Shown here in pieces: positions 23,833 to 29,930 of a DNA stretch of 29,930 bases. A program made the translations under genes and the position numbers. The DNA is from Streptomyces sp. NRRL F-5122 (GTDB lineage: Bacteria; Actinomycetota; Actinomycetes; Streptomycetales; Streptomycetaceae), in NCBI RefSeq assembly GCF_001507435.1, contig NZ_LMWH01000277.1, forward strand, positions 1 to 29,930. Direction: 5' to 3'. How positions within the stretch are numbered: position 1 is the stretch's first letter; the number at the start of each line of letters is the position of its first letter. The notes beneath the pieces were generated by a model that was not told the DNA's origin, ran no database searches, and was given only the letters and a program-made list of their open reading frames with translations.

Positions 23833-24630
23833 ATGCTGAAGTCCCACAAAGCGGTAGCAGTTGGTGCTGCCTGCGTCCTCGCCGGTGCGGCGCTGTACGG
23901 CGCCGGCGCGGCCGGCGCCGGTCAGTCGACGGCGAACTCGACCCGGGAGCCCTACAACATCGGGCTCCTGGTGAAGGACATCGACACGTACTACGGCACC
24001 ACCACCGACGCTTCCGGCGTGTACCAGGCATCTCCGGACAGCCCGTACGCCAAGGACTTGGCGAAGATCGACGCCGCCGCCAAGAGCTACATCGACAGGG
24101 CGGCCCGCCAAGACCACCGTCGCGGCAAGAAGCCGGCTGTCGTCTTCGACATCGACGACACGCTCCTTCTCAGCCTCGACTACGAGAAGCGCTACAACTA
24201 CACCTACAACGCGACCACGTGGAACGACTACGTGGACCGCGCCGACCGCCCGGCCGTGTTCGGCAGCCCCGAGTTGGTCCGTTACGCCGCCTCCAAGGGC
24301 GTCGAGGTGTTCTACAACTCCGGTCTCAGCGAGACCCAGCGCGCGGGCGCGGTGGAGAACCTGAAGAAGGTCGGCGCCGACGTCAACCTCGACACCGCCC
24401 ACATGTTCCTCAAGGACAAGGCCAACCCACCCGCCTACCTGAGCGACTGCGCCACGCCGACCACCTGGACCTGCACGACCGTGCAGTACAAGTCCGGCAC
24501 CCGCGGGCACATCGAGCACGACCTCGGGTACGACATCATCGCCAACTTCGGCGACCAGTACTCGGACCTGGACGGCGGCAACGCCGACCGCACGTACAAG
24601 TTGCCCAACCCGACGTACTTCGTCTCCTGA
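23833..24630 (+). CDS. Secreted HAD-superfamily acid phosphatase
   Basis: 265 residues from the ATG at 23833 with GGAG 6 bases upstream. A Sec-type signal peptide (about 1-30, LKSHKAVAVGAACVLAGAAL, then AAGAG) is followed by motif I VVFDIDDTLLLS (D106, D108), motif II region FYNSGLSE, K220 in QYKSG, and motif IV NFGDQYSDLDGG (D241, D245). This is the plant acid phosphatase / class B-like group (PF03767 type). C206 and C214 may form a disulfide outside the cell. It probably releases phosphate from organic esters at the surface. It is monocistronic, with its own terminator downstream. Confidence 0.93.
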   Translation: MLKSHKAVAVGAACVLAGAALYGAGAAGAGQSTANSTREPYNIGLLVKDIDTYYGTTTDASGVYQASPDSPYAKDLAKIDAAAKSYIDRAARQDHRRGKKPAVVFDIDDTLLLSLDYEKRYNYTYNATTWNDYVDRADRPAVFGSPELVRYAASKGVEVFYNSGLSETQRAGAVENLKKVGADVNLDTAHMFLKDKANPPAYLSDCATPTTWTCTTVQYKSGTRGHIEHDLGYDIIANFGDQYSDLDGGNADRTYKLPNPTYFVS

Positions 24631-24635
24631 CGTCC

Positions 24636-24668
24636 CCGTTCCGGGCGGGTGATTCTCTCCCGGAACGG
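24636..24668 (+). terminator. Strong hairpin after the acid phosphatase gene
   Basis: CCGTTCCGGG (24636-24645) and CCCGGAACGG (24659-24668) form a perfect 10-bp stem with a 13-base loop, 5 bases after the stop. There is no T tract. Confidence 0.82.
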
Positions 24669-24696
24669 CCGTTCGTCTCCCGGCCTCGGTTCTGGT

Positions 24697-24780
24697 GATG
24701 TCCCCGCCGCGGACGTGGTCATGCTCACCGCACCGGGCGCGCCCCGACCGGCCGCCGACGACAGCCCGGTCACCCGATAG
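24697..24780 (+). pseudogene. HxlR-gene 3' tail remnant
   Basis: 28 codons read DVPAADVVMLTAPGAPRPAA then DDSPVTR and TAG. They match the unusual tail of the HxlR protein at 22457-22966 (EVPAADVVML ... PGPAASGSPATG) in sequence, frame and distance to the stop. The rest of that gene is absent here. Confidence 0.75.
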
Positions 24781-24822
24781 CCCCCGCCTCTGCTTGCGGG
24801 TGTCCGGGCGCGTCGTGTGCCT

Positions 24823-25224
24823 TCAGTCGGGGGAGCGGGTGACCGCGGCGCCCTGGCGCAGGGCGCGGGGGATCTCGGCGACCTCGTCGACGGTTGCGAT
24901 CAGTGCCGCGATGAGCGTCTGCGGGGCTTCGCTGTCGACCTCGACGGCGTAGGAGATGCCGGTCGACTCCCAGCGGGAGGTGTCGAAGCCGCCCTCCGCC
25001 CGCACCCGGACACCGCGCAGTTCCACCCCGCCGGCCTCGGCCTCCCGGTAGAGGTCGTTGAGCACGCACGCCGCCACCGCCAGGTTCAGCACGTGGCCAC
25101 CGGTGAACGCCGACCGCACCCCGACCCCGCCGGGTGTCCACCGATGCGGCAGCCGGACGGTCTCGCCGTCCTCCTCCTGCAGATACGACCCCGCGCTCGC
25201 CACCACCGCGAACCGCTCCTCCAT
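24823..25224 (-). CDS. OsmC-family protein
   Basis: 133 residues from the ATG at 25224, preceded by GAGGGGG. GGHVLNLAVAACVLNDLYRE holds the conserved Cys (C53) of the OsmC/Ohr fold, and ELRGVRVRAEGGFD and EVAEIPRALRQG are usual family segments. The second Cys used by Ohr and OsmC peroxidases for disulfide formation is absent (only one Cys in the protein), so thiol peroxidase chemistry of the classic kind is doubtful. Actinobacterial single-Cys OsmC-like proteins are common and poorly understood. It is intact, convergent with the acid phosphatase. Confidence 0.88.
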   Translation of the reverse strand: MEERFAVVASAGSYLQEEDGETVRLPHRWTPGGVGVRSAFTGGHVLNLAVAACVLNDLYREAEAGGVELRGVRVRAEGGFDTSRWESTGISYAVEVDSEAPQTLIAALIATVDEVAEIPRALRQGAAVTRSPD

Positions 25225-25592
25225 TTTCTTGCCCCCTCATGGCTGTTCGTGCAGGCGCCGTCCCACCTGGACCCCCTGCTCGCATCATGACGCAAACCCG
25301 CAAGCCAGGTGGCGACTTCCGATTCCCGGTGCCCGTACCGGGGCGACGACTCCTCAGCTCACAGCGCTGACGGAACTGCGGGCGGGCCCACAGTGGGACG
25401 ACTGCACGAGTTTGGTGTCTCGCGGCAGCGTCGTGGACCTCTACCTCAATTTTGCCGCCGCGCTCGTCACGCTCCGCACGCTGCTCCGCCGGGCAACGAG
25501 CTGCTTTCGCTGGGACGGCCGCCCCACGACACGACGCCTCAACTGATCCATTTCCGGGCGGTCATACCTGGCCTCCGACAAGGAGACACGTC
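25225..25592. other. No gene recognised
   Basis: A plus-strand frame ending at 25546 contains LTELRAGPQWDDCTSLVSRG and VVDLYLNFAAALVTLRTLLR, which has some coding character but no start with a ribosome site and no family I recognise. The OsmC promoter should lie at the left of this stretch. Confidence 0.45.
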
Positions 25593-25865
25593 CTACCCGA
25601 TGGCGGGAACCGTTGATCCCCGGGCTATCAGGACATCGGCTTTGTGGTGCCAGCCGAGGGAGGAGCAGGGGCGCTGGCCTTCCTCGCTGGCAATGAGAAG
25701 ACCGGTACGGGCACCCTGGGACACGGCGGCCTCCGCCAGAGCGCTCATCATGGCGCGGCCCAGGCCGCGTCGGCGGTGCGCGGCGTCCGTCGATGGCCGC
25801 GAAGAGGACGTTGCCTCGCAGCGGGATCGCGAGCCTGCGCGGATGGCCAGTTCCCAAGGGCACGG
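25593..25865 (-). pseudogene. GNAT acetyltransferase 3' remnant
   Basis: LGTGHPRRLAIPLRGNVLFA is followed by a frameshift near 25785, then HRRRGLGRAMMSALAEAAVS, TGLLIASEEGQ, SSLGWHHKADVLIARG and a TAG. RRGLGRAMM is the acetyl-CoA-binding loop (RxxGxG/A) of GNAT enzymes, and SLGW is the late beta-strand region. The N-terminal half is missing, cut off at the 3' end of the WYL gene. Confidence 0.78.
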
Positions 25866-26828
25866 TCAGGACTGGTCTGCCACGGCGGCGGTGAAACGCG
25901 CCACGAGCGCCGCAACCGCGGCACGCAGTTCCTCCCCGCCCTCGACTCGGAAGGCGAACGGCACCCTCGCCAGCCATTCCTGCGCGTACATGTCCGGGTT
26001 GCGGGTGCTGCCGACCAGCACGCATCCGTCACCCAACGGCTCAAGGCGCCCCATGGGCGGCCGGATCCACTGGGCCACCTCGGTCAGGGGGGCGTCGAAC
26101 ACAACACGGGTGGAGAACTCCCATCCGAGGCCCAGGTTCTCCTCGAGCACCGCTACCGGGTCGAGGCCCTTGGGCGGCTCGAACCCGTGCTCGGTCGGCC
26201 GGACCGCGCGGACCCGGTCGACCCGGTAGGTGCGGATTGCGTCCGCGCGATGGGAGCGGCACAGCAAGTACCAGCGCCCGTAGCGGACGACGATGGACCA
26301 GGGATCCACCTCCGCCTCCCACTCGTTGCCGGCCTCGCTGTGGTACGTGACCAACACGCGGCGCCGGGCCGCGATGGCGTCGACGAGTTCGCTGGTGATG
26401 GCCGGATCGGGGCGGGCCGAGTACGGGTCCGCTGCGGCCGACGCGTACTCCCGCAGCATTGCCGCCTGTTGGCCGACGCTCTCCGGAAGCGCCTTGACGA
26501 CCTTGCCCAGGGCGGTGCCGATCAGGTCATCGGTGTTGGCCGCGGTGGGCTGGCCGCTGAGTACCGCCATCACCAGGCCGAGGGCCTCGGACTGCGTGAA
26601 GTGCACAGGGGGCAGCCTCGTCCCGCGCCCCAGCCGGTACCCGCCATGCGGTCCCCGGGCCGACTCCACGGGGATGCCGGCCTCTCGAAGGATCCCGACG
26701 TACCGGCGCGCGGCTCGCTCCGTGACGCCCAGCCGCACGGCGAGTTCGCCGGCTGTCGTACCGGGGCGGGCCTGGAGGATCTCCAGGGCGCGCAGCGCAC
26801 GCGCGGTGGGGCTTAGATCGTTCGGCAC
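25866..26828 (-). CDS. WYL-domain transcriptional regulator (HTH-WYL-WCX)
   Basis: 320 residues, ATG at 26828. The N-terminal HTH_11-type winged helix (about 5-60) has RALEILQARPGTTAGELAVR, RLGVTERAARRYVGILREAG and GPHGGYRLGRG. The WYL domain (about 140-215) has VDPWSIVVRYGRWYLLCRSH and ADAIRTYRVDRVRAV, the ligand- or nucleic-acid-sensing fold. A WCX C-terminal extension follows (about 240-310, GWEFSTRVVF). It is divergent from the alpha/beta hydrolase at 27047 across 218 bases, so the hydrolase is its likely target. It is intact and the usual length. Confidence 0.93.
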   Translation of the reverse strand: MPNDLSPTARALRALEILQARPGTTAGELAVRLGVTERAARRYVGILREAGIPVESARGPHGGYRLGRGTRLPPVHFTQSEALGLVMAVLSGQPTAANTDDLIGTALGKVVKALPESVGQQAAMLREYASAAADPYSARPDPAITSELVDAIAARRRVLVTYHSEAGNEWEAEVDPWSIVVRYGRWYLLCRSHRADAIRTYRVDRVRAVRPTEHGFEPPKGLDPVAVLEENLGLGWEFSTRVVFDAPLTEVAQWIRPPMGRLEPLGDGCVLVGSTRNPDMYAQEWLARVPFAFRVEGGEELRAAVAALVARFTAAVADQS

Positions 26829-27046
26829 GGGAGCAGGCTAATCCGCTCCGCCGAGCTCCGCGGTCAAAGGAGTCCGGCGCTTCGCTCCAGCCCCGTAGGG
26901 CGAGGGCAACCGGGTCTGGTTTCCATACGTGGACCGCCGGCGGACTTCGCCCAGGGCGCTTGGGCGGTCGCCGGATAAACCGGCAGTGGATTGTCCGGAT
27001 CTCGTCCTACGGTGACATCCATGAAGCCTGAGAAGGGGAACTGACC

Positions 27047-27733
27047 ATGGACATTCTGCTCATCGGTGGCCTGTGGCTGAACGGATCCGTGTGGGGCCGT
27101 GTCGCGTCCGCGCTGGAGCCGCTCGGCCATCGCCCCGTGCCGCTCACCCTCCCGGGCCAGGGGGACGGCTCCGTGTCCGCCACGCTCAACGACCAGTTGG
27201 CGACGGTGCTCGCCGCGGTGGACGCGGCGCCCGGCAAGCCCATGGTGGTGGGGCATTCCGCCGCCTGCACATTGGCCTGGCTGGCCGCCGACCGGCGGCC
27301 GGAGCGGCTGGCCAAGGTCGCCCTCATCGGCGGTTTTCCGACCACCGACGGTCAGCCGTACGCCGACTTTTTCGAGGTGCGTGACGACGTCATGCCCTTC
27401 CCTGGCTGGGAGCCGTTCGAGGGGCCGGACGCCGCCGACCTCGACGACGGGGCCAGGCGAGAGTTGGCGGCTGCCGCGATTCCCGTGCCCGCAGGCGTGG
27501 CCAAGGGAGTGGTGCGGCTGGCAGACGAACGGCGGTTCGACGTTCCGGTCGTGGTCGTATGTCCGGAGTTCACGCCCGCGCAAGCGCAGGAATGGATCAA
27601 CGTCGGCGACGTCCCGGAGCTCGCTCGGGCCAAGCACGTCGACTTTGCCGACATCGACTCAGGCCACTGGCCCATGGTCACCCAGCCTGGCAAGCTGGCC
27701 CGGATCCTGGCTGCGGCAGCCAACGCGGCCTGA
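27047..27733 (+). CDS. Alpha/beta hydrolase
   Basis: 228 residues, ATG 27047 with AAGGGG upstream. LIGGLWLNGSVWGRV is the oxyanion-hole loop region, MVVGHSAACTLAW the nucleophile elbow (S71 in GHSAA), VPVVVVCPEFTPAQAQEW the strand before the acid, and DIDSGHWPMVTQP the catalytic His (about 206). The size and pattern are those of small esterase/pheophorbidase-like hydrolases often divergent from WYL or TetR regulators in Streptomyces. The substrate is unknown. It is intact; its 3' end is followed 40 bases later by an IS5 remnant. Confidence 0.9.
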   Translation: MDILLIGGLWLNGSVWGRVASALEPLGHRPVPLTLPGQGDGSVSATLNDQLATVLAAVDAAPGKPMVVGHSAACTLAWLAADRRPERLAKVALIGGFPTTDGQPYADFFEVRDDVMPFPGWEPFEGPDAADLDDGARRELAAAAIPVPAGVAKGVVRLADERRFDVPVVVVCPEFTPAQAQEWINVGDVPELARAKHVDFADIDSGHWPMVTQPGKLARILAAAANAA

Positions 27734-27772
27734 CGGGCAATTTCCGGGCACGAGCAAGACCCTGGGGGTGCT

Positions 27773-28594
27773 GGTCACAGCCACTCGTTGATGGCCGCCA
27801 CAAGAACCGTCGCCTCGCAGCGCACCGCGAGCTTGTCGTATCTGGTGGCCACGGCGCGGTGGCGCTTGAGGCGACTGCTACCGCATTCGACGGCGCGGCG
27901 CTAGCGGTCGTCAGCCTTGTCGAACGTCGGTGGCCGACCACCGAGCGAGCCGAGTTTGCGGCGGTTGGCCAGCTAGTCGACCTTGTTCGGGAGGGTGCAG
28001 CGGATCCCGCGTCTGCGCAGGTAGGCGCGGTTCTTCCGGGACAGGTACGCCCTGTCGGCGCGGACGCGGCGGGGCCCGGTTCGGGGCCGGCCCGTGGTCA
28101 ATCGGGGCACCCGAATGCGGCCGAGCACGGCCTCGAACTGCGGGGAGCCCCGCTGACCGACCGTGATCACGATGGACATGGGCTTCTTTCCCTGCTCCAC
28201 CGCAAGGTGCAGCTTGGTGCTCAGCCCGCCGCGCGAGCGGCCGAGCCCGTGATCGGCCCGCTCCGCGGCGACGCCGCCGGGCGGCTCTTTTTTGGAGGTC
28301 CCCCTTCCGCGCCCCGGCGGCGTGCTGGTGGGCCCGGCACACCGTGGAATCGACGCTGATGTCCCAGGTGATCAGGTCCTTGGCGTCCGCTCGGGCCTGC
28401 AGCGCGGCAAAGATCCGCTGGCAGGAGCCGTCCTGCTGCCACCGGCCGAACAGGTCGTACGCCCGGCCTCAGGGGCCGTATTCGTCGGGCCTGTCCCGCC
28501 AGGGGATACCGGTGCGGATCCGGAACCGTATGCCGTTGATCAGCTGCCGCCGGGTCCATATCGGCGGTCGTGCTGGCTTTCTAGTGCTGTGACC
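27773..28594 (-). mobile_element. Decayed IS5-family element, about 822 bp
   Basis: Transposase pieces on the minus strand: RRQLINGIRFRIRTGIPWRD, ISVDSTVCRAHQHAAGARKG (first Asp), VEQGKKPMSIVITVGQRGSP, RADRAYLSRKNRAYLRRRGI (second Asp), RRAVECGSSRLKRHRAVATR (Glu) and VLVAAINEWL then stop. Several frameshifts, a TAG and a TAG/TGA between pieces, and loss of about 40 N-terminal residues make it dead. Ends GGTCACAGC (27773-27781) and its complement (28586-28594) are perfect 9-bp inverted repeats. GCT flanks both, possibly a 3-bp target duplication. It is a different subgroup from the 17450 element. Confidence 0.85.
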
Positions 28595-29822
28595 GCTCAG
28601 GTTCGCCGGGTTGGCGGTCGTGGCGGTTGATGTGCGGTGACGCCCGTTCCGACCGCTGGAGGTGTGGTGGCTGAGCCTGTCCGTGTGCGCAGACTGACCG
28701 GCCAGGAGGGGCAGCGGCTGCAGCAGATCGTCCGGCGGGGCAGCACGAGTTCGGTGCGCTACCGGCGCGCGATGATGCTGCTGGCTTCGGCGGGCGCGAA
28801 CCGGGTGCCGGCGATCGCCCAGCTGGTACAGGCCGACGAGGACACCGGCCGCGACGTCATCCACCGGTTCAACGAGATCGGCCTAGCCTGCCTGGACCCT
28901 CAGTGGGCGGGAGGCCGTCCCCGCCTGCTCAGCTCTGACGACGAGGACTTCGTCCTCCAGACGGCCAGCACCAGCCCCGGCAAGCTCGGCCAGGCCTTCA
29001 CCCGCTGGTCACTGCGCAAGCTCGCCGCATATCTGAGCAAGGTCCACGGCCGGGTGATCCGTGTCGGCCGCGAGGCATTACGCGGCCTGCTCGCCCGCCG
29101 CGGCACCACCTTCCAGCGGACCAAGACCTGGAAAGAATCCCCCGACCCCGAGCGCGACACCAAGCTCGACCGCATCGGGCATGTCCTCGACCGCTTCCCG
29201 GACCGCGTCTTCGCGTTCGACGAGTTCGGCCCACTGGGAATCCGGCCCACCGGTGGCAGCTGCTGGGCCGAACAGACCCGGCCCGACCGGGTGCCGGCGA
29301 CCTACCACCGTACCCACGGCGTGCGGACTTCCACGGCTGCTACTCGGTCAGCGACGACACCCTGTGGGGCGTCAACCGGCGCAAGAGGGCGCCGGGAACA
29401 CGCTGGCCGCGCTGAAATCGATCCGCGCCACCCGGCCCGACGGCGCCCCGATCTACGCGATCCTGGACAACCTGTCCGCCCACAAGGGTGCCGACATCCG
29501 GCGCTGGGCGAAGAAGAACAAGGTCGATTCGTGCTTCACGCCGACCTACGCCTCGTGGGCCAACCCCATCGAAGCCCACTTCGGACCGCTGAGGCAGTTC
29601 ACCATCGCCAACTCGAACCACCCCAACCACACCGTGCAGACCCGAGCGTTGCACGCCTACCTGCGGTGGCGCAACGCCAACGCCCGCCACCGCGCCGTCT
29701 TGGCCGCCGGACGCAAGGAACGCGCCCGCATCCGCTGCGAGAAAGGCATCCGCTGGGGCGGTCGGCCCCTCGCCACGGCGGTGTGACCGCCAGCGACATG
29801 TGACCAGGGGCGGTCGCAGGAC
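28585..29822 (+). mobile_element. IS630-family element, approximate ends
   Basis: Inner repeats support the ends: TGTGACCGCTC and GTTGGCGGTC at the left (28588-28619) correspond to TGCGACCGCCC and GCTGGCGGTC read inward from 29817. The left end overlaps the right end of the IS5 element, so its exact start is uncertain by about 10 bases. The TA duplication expected for IS630 is not clearly present on the right. Confidence 0.6.
28637..29786 (+). pseudogene. IS630-family transposase, two single-base deletions
   Basis: GTG 28637. The N-terminal HTH part has RLTGQEGQRLQQIVRRG and RYRRAMMLLASAGANRVPAI, then VFAFDEFGPLGIRP (first Asp). Loss of one base at 29326/29327 moves to FHGCYSVSDDTLWGVN, and loss of one G near 29385 moves to NTLAALKSIRATRPDGAPIY, AILDNLSAHKGADI (second Asp), SWANPIEAHFGPLRQF (Glu) and a basic tail. 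Re-inserting T and G gives R-Y-F-H-G and K-R-G-A-G-N, the usual family words. Catalytic residues are intact, so decay is recent. Confidence 0.9.
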
Positions 29823-29839
29823 CTCTGGTGACTAAGAGT

Positions 29840-29859
29840 CATCACGTAATGCCGTGATG
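29840..29859. repeat. 7-bp hairpin downstream of the IS630 element
   Basis: CATCACG-taatgc-CGTGATG, a perfect stem with a 6-base loop. It is the first of several nested inverted repeats at the right edge. Confidence 0.6.
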
Positions 29860-29871
29860 CCCACCCGATGT

Positions 29872-29914
29872 CTGTACGGAGCTGACGCGTCTGGGTGGCG
29901 CGTTGTCCGTACAG
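29872..29914. repeat. 9-bp inverted repeat at the right edge
   Basis: CTGTACGGA (29872-29880) and TCCGTACAG (29906-29914) are exact complements. CCACCC and GGGTGG lie just around and within them. The function is unknown; it could be the end of another mobile element or a protein-binding site for a gene beyond the window. Confidence 0.6.
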
Positions 29915-29930
29915 CCGACTGTTCCGACGT

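Noticed and set aside
27770..28597. GCT as a confirmed target duplication of the IS5 remnant
   Set aside because: Three bases match by chance often, and the right side overlaps another IS end. Mentioned only as possible.
29061..29786. Separate 241-residue CDS in the IS630 region
   Set aside because: It is the third frame of the same transposase after two single-base deletions; its first 100 residues have no family sense.
1..29930. tRNA, rRNA, CRISPR repeats, phage integrase or att site
   Set aside because: No T-loop/anticodon-arm pattern, no repeated spacer array and no tyrosine integrase motif were found on either strand by reading.

Overview
The window is about 30 kb of very GC-rich DNA with actinomycete codon use, many GTG starts, ATGA-coupled genes and Streptomyces-type regulators and insertion sequences. 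It looks like an accessory part of a Streptomyces (or close relative) chromosome, possibly a chromosome arm. No rRNA, tRNA or CRISPR array was seen.

Layout. 1-1450: two IS701-family transposase remnants, diverging from about 840. 1565-3130 (-): a large Tat-exported protein, followed by an IS256 scrap. 3900-10599 (+): the best-preserved block. An OmpR-type two-component pair (3900-6022) is followed by a small secreted or anchored Pro/Ala-rich protein, an ApbE flavin transferase, a ferric-reductase-like membrane protein, a NuoF-like NAD(P)H dehydrogenase, a ferredoxin and a cytochrome-b-like membrane protein. Most are joined by 4-base start/stop overlaps. The set reads as one electron-transfer module running from NAD(P)H through flavin and Fe-S centres to membrane haem, possibly controlled by the upstream two-component system. 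10675-12511: a complete IS701-type element with clear inverted repeats, a frameshifted transposase and a small passenger ORF. 12594-15035 (-): a medium-chain reductase, a chloramphenicol-phosphotransferase-like kinase and a glyoxalase-fold protein.

15080-19388 (-): one short-chain dehydrogenase (SDR) gene split by an IS607-type element (about 15438-18976). That element is itself interrupted by an intact-looking 899-bp IS5-type element (17450-18348) with perfect 12-bp terminal repeats and a TTA target duplication. The SDR is paired divergently with a broken TetR gene across a long palindrome. 20193-22197: a broken XRE regulator and a broken alpha/beta hydrolase, also divergent.

22457-27733: intact genes (HxlR regulator, secreted HAD acid phosphatase, OsmC-like protein, WYL regulator divergent from an alpha/beta hydrolase) mixed with remnants of an HxlR tail, a GNAT acetyltransferase and a maleylpyruvate-isomerase-like protein. 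27773-29822: a decayed IS5-type element abutting a twice-frameshifted IS630-type element. The right edge carries several unexplained inverted repeats.

The notable features are the ApbE/NuoF-like/membrane redox operon with no recognisable flavin-carrier protein, the nested SDR-IS607-IS5 insertion that can be read back to the uninterrupted gene, and the concentration of single-base lesions in mobile or mobile-adjacent genes while the redox block is clean. All family assignments are from motif recognition by eye; no database search was run.
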